Assembly (NCBI RefSeq): GCF_008642295.1
Contig: NZ_CP029190.1
Span: forward strand, 558,001-622,000
Source: Streptomyces venezuelae
GTDB taxonomy: Bacteria > Actinomycetota > Actinomycetes > Streptomycetales > Streptomycetaceae
DNA length: 64,000 nt
Direction of reading: 5' to 3'
Shown: one piece after another, positions 31,410 to 41,103 of the stretch
Numbering within the stretch: position 1 is the stretch's first letter
How the letters are laid out: each line of letters begins with the position of its first letter
Program-made: the position numbers and the translations under genes
Notes under the pieces: model-generated
Told to the model about the DNA's origin: nothing
The model's database searches: none
What the model saw: only the letters and a program-made list of their open reading frames with translations

Positions 31410-32822
31410 CTAGTCGCGCCTGCGGGCGATCTGTACGTTCTCCAGCACACCGAGCGCATCGGGCACCAGGATCGCGGCGGAGTAGTAGGTGGTGACCAGG
31501 TAGGAGATGATCGCCTGCTCGTTGATGCCCATGAATCGCACCGACAGGCCCGGCTCGTACTCCTCGGGCAGACCGGTCTGACGCAGGCCGATGACACCCT
31601 GGTTGTCCTCGCCGGTACGCATGGCGAGGATCGAGCTGGTGTTCTCCTTGCTGATGGGGATCTTGTTGCAGGGCAGGATCGGTACGCCCCGCCAGGCCGG
31701 GACCTGCTGGCCGCCGAGGTCGACGTGGTCCGGGTAGAGCCCCCGGGCGTTGAGCTCGCGCCCGATGGCCGCGATCGTCTTCGGGTGGGCGAAGAAGAAC
31801 TTGGTGCCGCGGCGGCGGCACAGCAGCTCGTCGAGGTCGTCCGGGGTGGGCGGGCCGGAGTGGGTCTGGATCCGCTGCTTGAAGGCGGCGTTGTGGAGCA
31901 GACCGAACTCCGGGTTGTTGATCAGCTCGTGCTCCTGGCGCTCGCGGAGCGCCTCGATGGTCAGCCGGAGCTGTTCCTCGGTCTGGTTCATCGGCTCGTT
32001 GTAGAGGTCGGCGACCCTGGTGTGGACCCGCAGAACGGTCTGTGCCACGGAGAGCTCGTACTCCCGGGGCTTGAGTTCGTAGTCCACGAAGGTGCCGGGC
32101 AGCTCGGGTTCGCCGGTGTGGCCGGCCGACATCGCGATCTCGGCTTCGCCGTGCCGGTTCTGCCGTTGCAGGGGAAGCGAGCTGAACTGCCGGATGTGGT
32201 GCTGCAGTCCGGGCGCGGCGGACACCACCGCGGCGAAGTCGGCGCGGGTCAGGGTGAGGAGGGTGCCGGCGGTCTCGGCGGTGGCGGTGTAGTCCCACCG
32301 GGCGTCGGCGTCGAGCAGGGCGTTCTCACCGAACCGGTCGCCGTCGGCGAGCACGGCGACGGCGACCGCGTCGCCGTACTTTCCGATGGAGGTCTGGTTG
32401 ATCCGGCCGTGGGCGATCAGGTGGATCTGCTCGGCGGGGGTACCGCGCTCGACCAGCACCTCGCCGGCGCGGAATTCGCGCTGGACGCACCGGTTGGCGA
32501 TCGCGGTCAGTACCTCATCGTCCTCGAAGCCACGCAGGAGGGCGAGTTCGCCGAGCTCGCGAGGGATCACCCGGACGTTGCCACCGTCCTGGACGAACTC
32601 GATCCGCCCGTCGCCGACGGTGTAGCTCAGTCGCCGGTTCACCCGGTAGGTACCGCCCTTGGTCTCCACCCAGGGAAGCATCCGCAGCAGCCAGCGGGAG
32701 GTGATCTCCTGCATCTGCGGGGCGGACTTGGTCGTGGTGGCAAGGTTGCGGGCAGCAGCCGTACTGAGGCTGGACTGCTGCGGCGGCTCCAGCTGCGATT
32801 CCGGGCTGGTGTCAACGGTCAT
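31410..32822 (-). CDS. Family 2B encapsulin shell protein with cyclic-nucleotide-binding-like domain
   Basis: 470 residues. It has an HK97-type capsid fold of the EshA-like group. A CAP_ED/cNMP-binding-like domain is inserted at about 105-230 ([40 protein letters not shown]). The C-terminal part has [15 protein letters not shown] and [21 protein letters not shown], which are well conserved in this family. It self-assembles into a protein shell; the downstream terpene cyclase is the cargo, so odorant synthesis is compartmentalised. The ATG at 32822 follows AAGGAGA by 9 nt; an earlier in-frame ATG lacks such a site. It is the first gene of the 2-methylisoborneol operon. Confidence 0.93.
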   Translation of the reverse strand: MTVDTSPESQLEPPQQSSLSTAAARNLATTTKSAPQMQEITSRWLLRMLPWVETKGGTYRVNRRLSYTVGDGRIEFVQDGGNVRVIPRELGELALLRGFEDDEVLTAIANRCVQREFRAGEVLVERGTPAEQIHLIAHGRINQTSIGKYGDAVAVAVLADGDRFGENALLDADARWDYTATAETAGTLLTLTRADFAAVVSAAPGLQHHIRQFSSLPLQRQNRHGEAEIAMSAGHTGEPELPGTFVDYELKPREYELSVAQTVLRVHTRVADLYNEPMNQTEEQLRLTIEALRERQEHELINNPEFGLLHNAAFKQRIQTHSGPPTPDDLDELLCRRRGTKFFFAHPKTIAAIGRELNARGLYPDHVDLGGQQVPAWRGVPILPCNKIPISKENTSSILAMRTGEDNQGVIGLRQTGLPEEYEPGLSVRFMGINEQAIISYLVTTYYSAAILVPDALGVLENVQIARRRD

Positions 32823-32838
32823 CGGACGAGGTCTCCTT

Positions 32839-33091
32839 CGTAAGGGCCGGTGTTCGGGCATACGCGCACGTCACCGGTGAAAGAGGAAATAAGGGGTGAA
32901 CATCCGGGAATCCATCCAGATCCCGGGGAACACTAACCCCGCTGCGCCGCGCCGGACCGCGCCAAGCCGTTCGTATTACCTCGATGCAGTGATCTTGCCC
33001 CGCAGGAAGTTTGACCAGGCCACCGATGGCTTCCGGCCAGCCCCGGGGCCGGGGCCGGCTGCCGCGCACTCCGGCGGGAGCACGACGCAGC
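32839..33091. other. Intergenic region upstream of the encapsulin operon
   Basis: About 250 bp with no gene on either strand. It must contain the promoter of the encapsulin operon (reading leftward), but I could not fix the boxes. Sequence near 32900-32950 is GC-rich with AT-richer stretches near 32965-33005. Confidence 0.5.
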
Positions 33092-33126
33092 GAAGGCCGC
33101 ACCCGAATGAATCGGGTGCGGCCTTC
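33092..33126. terminator. Hairpin terminator after the toxin/immunity operon
   Basis: Perfect 15-bp stem (33092-33106 with 33112-33126) and 5-base loop, 18 bp beyond the stop codon of the leftward candidate immunity gene. Confidence 0.85.
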
Positions 33127-33143
33127 ACAAGGGATGCGAATCC

Positions 33144-33614
33144 CTACTCTCTCAGAGCCTCTTCGATCGCGTCTGCGACGGAAATCGGCGTCACTTCGTC
33201 ATCCGGATCATCCATGCCGAGAAGTGGCAGGTCGAGGACGACCTCCACCTCGTCACCGAATTCTCGCCTGATCGCCCGGATGCTGTTGAAGATCGCGAAA
33301 TACGCGGGGCTCACCGACGCAAAATCCTCACGGACCTTGATCTCGCCGCCCGACCGCACAAAGGGCCGGTACGGCGGAATGGCCACCCACAAGGGAAACC
33401 CGTCACCCCTCTCGTTCGGAACGATCTGAGCGTGATCGTGGGTCGGACGCCCGCCATACCGCTCGAACGCCCAGGCGCCCGCCATGACGACGACGTCCGC
33501 CGCCACGTCCACGGCACGAGACTCCATCACGGCCAACGTGGACCGCGGGCGGAGCAGCTCCGCCCACAGCTCGGCCGTCCTACGGTTCTGCGTGGTTGCG
33601 CAGATCTTCATCAC
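33144..33614 (-). CDS. Putative immunity protein, macrodomain-like
   Basis: 156 residues, no signal peptide. The gene begins on the base after the RHS toxin stop codon (GTG at 33614 or ATG at 33611), so it is almost certainly translated with it, the usual arrangement for an immunity gene. I do not recognise a named family directly. Its pattern is macrodomain-like: a short strand then VDVAADVVVMAGAWAFERYGG (compare aDvvVnaaN...gGG), a SPAYFAIFNSIRAIRRE helix, and VVLDLPLLGMDD followed by SVADAIEEAL (compare vafPlLGtG...). Macrodomains bind or remove ADP-ribose, which would suit the ADP-ribosyltransferase-like toxin upstream. The key Asn and Gly-rich residues of canonical macrodomains are not all present, so this is an inference. 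Confidence 0.7.
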   Translation of the reverse strand: MMKICATTQNRRTAELWAELLRPRSTLAVMESRAVDVAADVVVMAGAWAFERYGGRPTHDHAQIVPNERGDGFPLWVAIPPYRPFVRSGGEIKVREDFASVSPAYFAIFNSIRAIRREFGDEVEVVLDLPLLGMDDPDDEVTPISVADAIEEALRE

Positions 33615-36600
33615 TCACCACGGGACCGGCATCGAAGGCATGATCCGGACACGTCCCGCTGCATTCAATTCATCTCCCCACAGCACGAACGTATCCGTCA
33701 TTCCCTTACCACCATCGGACAGGTTCTCGATCCAGGCGTGGTCCGGAATCTGATCCGATCGGATGACCGCCCGTGTCAGCGTGTACACACCTTCGGGCTT
33801 CTCTCCAAAGGCGGCCTTGGCATACTGGGCGGCACTTTCCGGGGTCGTCGAGAAGTACTTCGACTCGGCCCCGACCTCCGGGAAGTGCTCGTAGCTCCGG
33901 GTCTTCTTGATCCGGTCCAGTTCACGGCCCTTGACCACCCGGTAAATGTACTGCTCGCCTTCCTTGAGCTTGCTTTCGCCACAGTTGTGGACGAGAACCG
34001 GTGTGGACTCGGCGATCACGTAGTACGTGTGGATGTCCGCGACCGTGAGGTTGTGGACCGTGGCCTGGGCGGTCCAGCGCTTGACGGCCGTGACCTGGGT
34101 GCGGGTGCCTGCGCCCGTTTCGAGCCAGGTGCCGGGGTTGAGGTCCGTCGCCTTGATCCAGCGGCGGAGCTCCGGGGCCCAGAACGGGTGGCCGTCCGTG
34201 GCCGTGATCGTGGCAGGCTTGGCGGTGCCCTGGGCGCCGTCCGCGTCGATCGTGACCTCGACCAGGTTCTTCGAACCCTTGCCGATGATCGTCGCCGCGA
34301 CTTCCTTGTTCTCCGTCTTCCCCGACTCGGGGTCGGTGGCCTTGACCTTGTCGCCGGGCTTCAGGTCCTTGATGGCCTTGGCCGAGCCATCCGCCATCAC
34401 CACCTTGGTGTCCGGCGTGAAGCTGTTGACCCGGCAGGTGGCACCCGAGCTGGTCTCGCCGCCCCCGCTGGGGCCGCTGCCGCCGCTGTCGGCCTTCTGT
34501 GCCGCCGTTGTCGCGGCTTCGTCCGCCTTGGCTGCCGCGTCCTTGGCCGCCTGTGCCTGTTTCTGGTGGTCGGCCAGTTCCTCCGTGTACCTGGCCATGG
34601 CCGCGGCGTCGTCGTCGGCCCGCTTCATGGTCTTCGTGGCCCAGGCGACGGCGCCCTGCCACTTGTCGTACATCTTCCAGGCCTTGACCAGGGCCTTGCC
34701 CAGTTTCACGGCCTTGCCGCCCCAGGACAGCGCAGCGTCCACGGCGATCATGCCGCAGGCCATCTTGCTGCCCGCCAGGCAGTCCTTGATGTCGTTCCAG
34801 CCGCTGACCTCCTTGGCGACCTCCTTGGCGATCTGGAGGATGACGTCCATGCGCTTCTGCGCCGCGATGCGCTTGGCCTTCTCGACGTCGGCGGCGCTGA
34901 CGGACGGCTTGGGCTTCGTGGGTGCCGGGGTGGTGGAGCCGCTGCCGCCGGAGGAGCCGGTGTCGCCGCCGCCTCCGCTGTCCCCCGTGTCACCGCCGTT
35001 GTTGCCGCCGGCACTGGGCAGCTTGATCGGTACGCAGGGGCCGCCCAGGTACTGCTCCGAGCAGACTGCCCGGCCGGTCGGGTCGCTGAAGGTGACCGGG
35101 CTGTTGAGCCCGTAGGCGTACGGGTTCATCGTCTCGGAGACCGCGATGTTCATCTCCGGGTCGACCGAGATGAACCGGCCGATCGCCGGGTCGTATTCGC
35201 GTGCGCCGATGTGTGTGAGGCCTGTGGAGTCGTCCTTGGTGCCTCCGATGTAGCCCTGCTCGTTCGGCCACATCGACGGCTTGGCGCCGCGCTCCTCGCC
35301 GAACGGGGTGAACTTGCGCCGGGTGACCGCCTGTGTGGTGCCGTCGACCGAGGTGGTCGCCGTGCCGTTGCGGTCGCTCAGCAGGTACGAGGTCGTGGTC
35401 TTGCCGCCCTCGACGGTCTTGACCATGACCGGGCCGGCCGGGTGCGTGTAGTACCGCGTTCCCTTGACGATGTTGCCGGCCTTGTCCGCCCGGACTTCGG
35501 TGCCCGGCAGGTACAGGGTGGTACCCGTCGGGTCGCGGCGGATGAGCCTGTTGCCGCCCGCGTCGTAGAGGAACTCGGTGACCTTGGTGCCCTCGGTCAC
35601 CTTGTCGAGGTGGCCCTCGGTGTCCCACAGCAGCGTCTGGGTGCTGCCCTGGATGACCCGCTTGTTGGTGTTGCCGACGTCGTCGTACCCGTAGCTCTCG
35701 GTACGAGCGCCCTCCGGCCCGGTGGTGTCGACCTTCTCCAGGCGGTTGGCCGTGGGCAGGCCGACGGCGTAGCTGTACTTGCGCTCGACCTTCTTGGCGT
35801 CATCGCCCGCCGGGTCGTGCTTGGTCTCGCTGAGCCGGTTGCCGGCCGCATCGAACGTGTACGCGTGCCAGTACGGGTCGGGGCCGCCAACCTTCGGCTT
35901 GGTCGTCGCACCCGGCTTGGCCGCGCAGTTGTCCGTGGCCGTCCAGGCGTCCGACATCCGCTGGAGGTGGTCGTACTGGTAGCACTGCGTGTCGGTGGTC
36001 ACGGGCGTCGGATCGGCGCCCTGCGCGTCCGTCACCCGCAGGATGTTGCCGGAGGCGTCGTACTGCGTGGAGATTTCGCCGATCCGGTTGAAGCCGGTGC
36101 CGCTCTGCTGGTCGTGGATCACCGACTTGTTGCGGCGGGTCTGCTCGTCGAAGGAGTAGGTGGAGATGAGCTGCTTGCCCAGCACCCCCACCTTCGTGCG
36201 CAGGAGGTCGCCCAGCGGCGTGTAGTCGGTGTCCGTCACGAACTGCTTGCCGGAGATGCTCATCGTGGTGATGCCGTCGAGCCCGTGATAGCCCGTCGTC
36301 ACCCGCTCCGAGGGGAGCCCCGCCACAGCCGGGTGGGACGACGTGGCCGGCAGGCCGACCGTCTCCGTGTACGTGTTCGAGTAGAGGTAGGAGCCTGCGA
36401 GCTTGCCCTCGGAGGCCGGAATGGTGACCTTCGAGCCGAGCGGGCGGTACTCCTTGTCGTAACCCGTGACCTCCTGGGTGTAGGCGTTGCCGTTTTCGAA
36501 TCGCGTCGAGGCGACGGGCATGCCGAGGGCTCCCGGCAGCGAGTCGTATGTCCGCTCGGTCAGCTTCGGGCCGGTCAGCGACGTCTCGTGGGTGGCCTTG

Positions 36601-39600
36601 ATGCGGCCGAGGTCGTCGTAGGCGAAGGCGATGGTCTTCGCCGGCTTCCGGCCGTCCGTGACGGACAGGACGCGGTTGCCGTCGTCGTAGGCCGTGGTGA
36701 CAGTGCCCTTGTCCGGGTCCGTCGACTCGTACACGCGACCACGGATGTCGTACTTGTACGACCACACGTTGCCGATCTGGTCCGTGACGGACTCCAGCAT
36801 GCCGCGGCGCTCGTACTGGTACCGGATCTTGTCGTACGCGCCGCTGGGCGAGGCACCCTTGTACTGGCGCAGCTCGGTCTTGCGGCCCTGGGCGTCGGTG
36901 ACGGCGAGGGTCGGTGTCTGGCCCGCCGGCGGGTCCACGGCCACGTAATCGCCGCCGTAGCTGCGCGTGGTGCGCCAGGTCTCGGTGGCCTTCGCGCGCG
37001 CGATGGTGGCCACCGGCCGGCCGAGACCGTCGTACTCGGTGACGGTCGACGACGGGACGCCGTTGTCATCGGCCTGGAACAGATGCGGCTCGGGTGCCCC
37101 GGCCGCGTGGTAGGCCCCGTTCTCCTTCCAGATCTGGCCGCGGCTGTCGTAGAAGGTGTCGGTGATGACCCTGGCGCCGTCGAGGGCCTGCTCCTGGTTC
37201 TGGCGCAGGCGCATCATGGCGTCGTAGATGTCGTACGTGACCCGGTACTTGCCGCTCTCCAGCAGCCGCTTGGTCGTGATGACGACCGGGGCGTCGGGGG
37301 CGACCGTGTACTCGAACTGCGCGTCCGGGATGGTGGTGGCCGGGTCTCGGTCGGGTGACCACGCCTTGGTCATCCGGCCCAGACCGTCGTACGCCATGAC
37401 CTGGCGCCGGCCGTTGGCATCCACCTGGGCGAGCGGCAGGCTGCGGCCCGGCTCCATTTCGATGCTGCTGGTGTGGCCGAGCGGATTGGTCGTGGTGATC
37501 TTGGTCGGGATGCCGCCGGTGGCCGGCGTGTACGCCGTCTTGACGGTCTTGCCGTAGATGTCGGTGGCCGAGGTCGGGCGCCCGTAGGCGTCGAAGGCCA
37601 TCGTGCCGGTCAGCTGGTACGCGGGCTTGCCGTCCGCGTACCCGGAGAGCGACTCGGCCTTGGTGACGTTGCCGTTGGCGTCGAACGAGACGAGCGTGTC
37701 ACCCGCCACGTCGGCGGGGCGGCTGATGTCCGTCGCGTCACAGGCCTTGGTGAGCGTCTCCACCCGCTTCTGCACGTAGAGGTGCTTTGCGGTGTCGACG
37801 TGGTACTCGTACAGGGTGCACGACTCGTCGCCGGTCTTCTGGGTGTCACCGCGGTCCGTGGTCCGGGTGACCAGGCCCATGTCGTCGTATTCGTGCTCGA
37901 CCGCGGTACGCCGCTGGCCCCGGTTGTCCGAGAGCATCGTGCGCGAGGAGACGCTCGCCGTTCCCCGGACCCGGGCCTCCAGCGGTGCCGCGCCCTCGCG
38001 AGTGCGGGTCGCCGTCGGGCCCTTGACCATGGGTGTGGTGAGCGTGGTGGAGTTGAGCGCCCCGGTCTCGCCGTCGTAGTAGAGGGTCTCGCGGACCAGG
38101 CCGGCGAACTGCTCGGCGTCGGGGATCTTGCCGCCCTCGGAGTCGATCACGTCGACCGAGCGCTTCCCGTCGGGCGAGGCCGGGTCCTTGTCACCGTGCC
38201 GGCCCCGGAAGTACAGCGTCTCCACGAGCGAGCGCTTCTCGGGGGCGGTGCCCACGAGGGTCCGCACCCGTTCGTAGCCGCGGTACTTGGACCAGGTGCG
38301 GACGCGGTCGCTGACGTTCTCGGTCTCGTCGTCGTAGCCCCAGGCGGGAGTGCCGACGTAGTCGTAGACCGTGCGCTTCGCCGGTGAGGTGCCCTTGGTG
38401 TTGTCGCCCTCGCGGATGGAGTCCACGCGGTGCTTGTGGAACCAGTCCGTCGAGTAAAGCTTCTTCAGGCCGGTCGGGTCTGTCGGGTCCGGTATCTCTT
38501 TGATGACCGGATAGCAGCGCAGGGTGTTGGCTTCGGGCTTGGCCGGGAGCTTCTTGGGCTCCTTCGACGAGCACTCGGGCGCGGCGTAGGTGACCGAGGT
38601 CTTGGCCCCGCTCTCGGCCGTGATGACCGCGACGCGCCAGCGCAGGAACGGCGGGCTGCCGTCGGTGTCGTTGTCGACGCGGTTGGGCAGCTGCTCGCCG
38701 GTGAAGGTCACGGGAGGCAGCGGGTCGGTCGCGCCGTTCTTGCCGGTGCGCTGGATCTGGTTGAGCCAGAGCGGGTAGTCGCCCTCGACGGCTCCGTCAC
38801 CGGTCGGCTTGAAGTCCTGGCTCAGCGTCCAGGTGTCGACCGCCTTGAACGCGCCTGCGACCAGGACGTGGGTGTTGACCGCGGTGAGGCGCTTGCGGGT
38901 GAAGAAGGTGGGCGAGAAGCGGTTCTTGCACTCCTTGCCCGCTTCGCACAGCTGGTCGGCCGGAACGTCGGGCCACTTCTTGGTGACGGCTTCCGAGGCC
39001 TCGGCGGTGAGCTTGCTCTCGGCGCAGTCGAAGGTCTGGTCCTTGAGGCAGCGCTCCGCCACGTCGAAGGTGATGCGGGCGGCGCCGGGGGTGAAGTACT
39101 CGCCGGCGCGCTGACCGTAGTCGATCCGCTGGAGCCAGCCGCCGCGGTCGTACTTGCGGGCGGTGGACTTGCCCAGCTCGGTGACGTTGGAGCCGTAGTG
39201 GTTGGTCTCCTTCTCGTACCAGTACGTCATCGCGTTGCCGCGGGCGTCGACGACCGCATCGAGGTTCCAGCGCCAGGTCTGGTCGCAGACGGAGTCGGCG
39301 TACGCGGCCTGGTGACAGGTCTCACCGGGGTGGTTGCCGTAGACCGGCACCCGCCAGACGGAGTTCGTCTCCTCCTTGCCCTCGGCCCAGCCGCCGAGGC
39401 GGTTGATGCCGAAGTAGTACTTGATGCCCTGGGGGGTGGTGATCCGCCAGTAGTCCTTCTTCTCGCCGTCGGGCTTGGCGGCGTCGACGGGAACGCTGTA
39501 GAAGTCGACCTTGCTGCCGTCGTCCGAGGCGGGGCGCCACTTGTTCTTCTTCTTGTCACCGCCGTCCAGGACCAGCTGGGTGGACGAGCCGTTGAGCGAC

Positions 39601-40835
39601 ATGGTCAGCATCGGCGGGCCCTCGCAGAGGTCGCCGGTGGGGTTCTTCGGGTTGTTGTGGCCCGAGCCCTCCTTGCGGTCCGATGCGCAGGGGACGAACG
39701 CGCGCTCGACGAAGTTCGAGGAGGCGCCCAGGTCCCAGCCGTCACCGACCCAGGAGGGCTGCTGTGCGCTGGCCGAGGTGCGGCCGTCGACGCTCGCCGA
39801 GGAGTACGTCAGGCCGAGCGCGGGCGACGGTCCGCCGAGGGAGGCCGGGACCTCCATGGGGTAGGACCAGTTGAAGTCGCCGGAGGAGCCTCCGCCCGTC
39901 CAGCTTCCGGTGGCCTGGAGGCTGGTCGCCTTGAAGTCTCCGCTCGGGCCCTGCTGGCCGGCCTCGGCGGCCAGGACGACCGGCTGGGGTGCGGCGAACG
40001 CCGCGGCGGCGGTCGGGGCGGCGGCCGGAGCGGCCGGCACCGTGGCCTTCAGGGTGCCGGTGGCCGCGTCGTTCGTGGTGACGACGGGGGTGCTCTGCCG
40101 GCATTCCGGCTTCTCCGGGGTGGTGAGCGAGCAGGCCGGCAGCGCGGTGAAGCGCAGGCGCGATCCCCAGCTGCCGCCGTAGGCGTTGCGGAATGCCTTG
40201 TAGTCGAGTTCGACGGTCACGGGCGCGGTGCCCGCGGCGCGGTCGGTGCGCTGGACGCTGAGCAGCAGGCCGTTGCCCACTCCCGCCTTCTTGGCGGCCT
40301 TCCGGTCCTTGAGCTCGACCTTCGCCGTGAGCGGTGCGTCGGCGGCCGGCGCGGCGGCGGCCATCGGTGCGCGGGCCGGGCCGGCGGCGCGGCTCAAGTC
40401 CGCTCCGGTCCCCCGGCTCAGGTTGACGGGCAGTGAGCCGGCCTTGGCCTTGGCACCGGCGGCCGGGCCGGCTGCTGGGGCCGTGAGCGCGCTGCTCTTG
40501 GGTCCCTTGGCGGGCGCTGCCGGTGTGGCGGCGCCGGGCAGCTCCACGTTCGCGGAGCCTGCGTTCGGCCAGGCAGCGGCCGGATTCCCCTTCCAGGTGA
40601 CAACGGGCCGAGCGGAACCGGAATCACCGTTTCCTTTTGCGCGTTCACCTGGGACCTTGGCCAGTTTCTGAAGCCCCGGAAGGGAGCTGTTACCCGGTGC
40701 GGCAGCGGCCGGAAGGGCCGGCAGACCGGTGATGAGAAGTGTTGTCGCCAAGATGGGCAAATTCCATCTCAGCGAGAGCCTCGCGGGCCTGCGAGGACGA
40801 TTCTGGGCAGCACGGTACACGCTGAAAAACCCCAC
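33615..40835 (-). CDS. Secreted RHS-repeat polymorphic toxin with HINT pretoxin domain and ART-like C-terminal tip
   Basis: 2406 residues from GTG at 40835, 6-7 nt after GGGGGAT; upstream in-frame ATGs lack a ribosome site. There is a signal peptide (Arg-rich start, hydrophobic LPILATTLLITGLPALPAAAA). An Ala/Pro-rich stalk runs to about 300, then a SpvB-like beginning (SGDFNWSYPMEVPASLGG). YD/RHS repeats follow (about 700-1850), ending in the RHS core signature GAREYDPAIGRFISVDPE and NPYAYGLNSP. An alpha-helical linker precedes a HINT domain (Cys near 2134, ending VLVHNC near 2287). The last ~118 residues carry IYRVVKGRELDRI, KYFSTTPESAAQYAKA and DTFVLWGDELNAAG, which fits an R-S-E type ADP-ribosyltransferase. 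HINT cleavage would release this tip inside a target cell. The toxin class is an inference. Confidence 0.88.
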   Translation of the reverse strand: MGFFSVYRAAQNRPRRPARLSLRWNLPILATTLLITGLPALPAAAAPGNSSLPGLQKLAKVPGERAKGNGDSGSARPVVTWKGNPAAAWPNAGSANVELPGAATPAAPAKGPKSSALTAPAAGPAAGAKAKAGSLPVNLSRGTGADLSRAAGPARAPMAAAAPAADAPLTAKVELKDRKAAKKAGVGNGLLLSVQRTDRAAGTAPVTVELDYKAFRNAYGGSWGSRLRFTALPACSLTTPEKPECRQSTPVVTTNDAATGTLKATVPAAPAAAPTAAAAFAAPQPVVLAAEAGQQGPSGDFKATSLQATGSWTGGGSSGDFNWSYPMEVPASLGGPSPALGLTYSSASVDGRTSASAQQPSWVGDGWDLGASSNFVERAFVPCASDRKEGSGHNNPKNPTGDLCEGPPMLTMSLNGSSTQLVLDGGDKKKNKWRPASDDGSKVDFYSVPVDAAKPDGEKKDYWRITTPQGIKYYFGINRLGGWAEGKEETNSVWRVPVYGNHPGETCHQAAYADSVCDQTWRWNLDAVVDARGNAMTYWYEKETNHYGSNVTELGKSTARKYDRGGWLQRIDYGQRAGEYFTPGAARITFDVAERCLKDQTFDCAESKLTAEASEAVTKKWPDVPADQLCEAGKECKNRFSPTFFTRKRLTAVNTHVLVAGAFKAVDTWTLSQDFKPTGDGAVEGDYPLWLNQIQRTGKNGATDPLPPVTFTGEQLPNRVDNDTDGSPPFLRWRVAVITAESGAKTSVTYAAPECSSKEPKKLPAKPEANTLRCYPVIKEIPDPTDPTGLKKLYSTDWFHKHRVDSIREGDNTKGTSPAKRTVYDYVGTPAWGYDDETENVSDRVRTWSKYRGYERVRTLVGTAPEKRSLVETLYFRGRHGDKDPASPDGKRSVDVIDSEGGKIPDAEQFAGLVRETLYYDGETGALNSTTLTTPMVKGPTATRTREGAAPLEARVRGTASVSSRTMLSDNRGQRRTAVEHEYDDMGLVTRTTDRGDTQKTGDESCTLYEYHVDTAKHLYVQKRVETLTKACDATDISRPADVAGDTLVSFDANGNVTKAESLSGYADGKPAYQLTGTMAFDAYGRPTSATDIYGKTVKTAYTPATGGIPTKITTTNPLGHTSSIEMEPGRSLPLAQVDANGRRQVMAYDGLGRMTKAWSPDRDPATTIPDAQFEYTVAPDAPVVITTKRLLESGKYRVTYDIYDAMMRLRQNQEQALDGARVITDTFYDSRGQIWKENGAYHAAGAPEPHLFQADDNGVPSSTVTEYDGLGRPVATIARAKATETWRTTRSYGGDYVAVDPPAGQTPTLAVTDAQGRKTELRQYKGASPSGAYDKIRYQYERRGMLESVTDQIGNVWSYKYDIRGRVYESTDPDKGTVTTAYDDGNRVLSVTDGRKPAKTIAFAYDDLGRIKATHETSLTGPKLTERTYDSLPGALGMPVASTRFENGNAYTQEVTGYDKEYRPLGSKVTIPASEGKLAGSYLYSNTYTETVGLPATSSHPAVAGLPSERVTTGYHGLDGITTMSISGKQFVTDTDYTPLGDLLRTKVGVLGKQLISTYSFDEQTRRNKSVIHDQQSGTGFNRIGEISTQYDASGNILRVTDAQGADPTPVTTDTQCYQYDHLQRMSDAWTATDNCAAKPGATTKPKVGGPDPYWHAYTFDAAGNRLSETKHDPAGDDAKKVERKYSYAVGLPTANRLEKVDTTGPEGARTESYGYDDVGNTNKRVIQGSTQTLLWDTEGHLDKVTEGTKVTEFLYDAGGNRLIRRDPTGTTLYLPGTEVRADKAGNIVKGTRYYTHPAGPVMVKTVEGGKTTTSYLLSDRNGTATTSVDGTTQAVTRRKFTPFGEERGAKPSMWPNEQGYIGGTKDDSTGLTHIGAREYDPAIGRFISVDPEMNIAVSETMNPYAYGLNSPVTFSDPTGRAVCSEQYLGGPCVPIKLPSAGGNNGGDTGDSGGGGDTGSSGGSGSTTPAPTKPKPSVSAADVEKAKRIAAQKRMDVILQIAKEVAKEVSGWNDIKDCLAGSKMACGMIAVDAALSWGGKAVKLGKALVKAWKMYDKWQGAVAWATKTMKRADDDAAAMARYTEELADHQKQAQAAKDAAAKADEAATTAAQKADSGGSGPSGGGETSSGATCRVNSFTPDTKVVMADGSAKAIKDLKPGDKVKATDPESGKTENKEVAATIIGKGSKNLVEVTIDADGAQGTAKPATITATDGHPFWAPELRRWIKATDLNPGTWLETGAGTRTQVTAVKRWTAQATVHNLTVADIHTYYVIAESTPVLVHNCGESKLKEGEQYIYRVVKGRELDRIKKTRSYEHFPEVGAESKYFSTTPESAAQYAKAAFGEKPEGVYTLTRAVIRSDQIPDHAWIENLSDGGKGMTDTFVLWGDELNAAGRVRIMPSMPVPW

Positions 40836-41103
40836 CCTTAGATCCCCCTGGACATAACTACGCCGGAAACTAGCATCTGACATCGGTTCGGCGGAATGCT
40901 CGATCCGTATGCAACGGCACACAGGGTCAATAGTTGGCAAAGGTACACCTGCCGGGCCAAATCGGAACTATCACCCAGCTGCCCTACGGGCCGCCTGACC
41001 TGCTACAAACGACGAGTCGGCGGGATCGTCGGCACCAGGGGGAGGGGTCGGCAGGGGTCGGCCTTTACTGCTCTCCATGCAGTCAACAACACGGAGAATT
41101 TCC
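40836..41103. promoter_or_regulatory. Divergent promoter region between RHS toxin and LGFP/FG-GAP protein
   Basis: 268 bp without a gene. It must hold both promoters. On the minus strand TTGACC (40924-40929) is a good -35, but the matching -10 is only TACGGA-like at about 15 bp. A direct repeat GGGGTCGGC (near 41044-41062) lies before the rightward gene. Confidence 0.45.

Noticed and set aside
33432..37358. 1308-codon + strand open frame opposite the RHS gene
   Set aside because: Translation is low complexity (Arg/Gly/Val/Leu) with no domain; the - strand carries clear RHS repeats and HINT domain.
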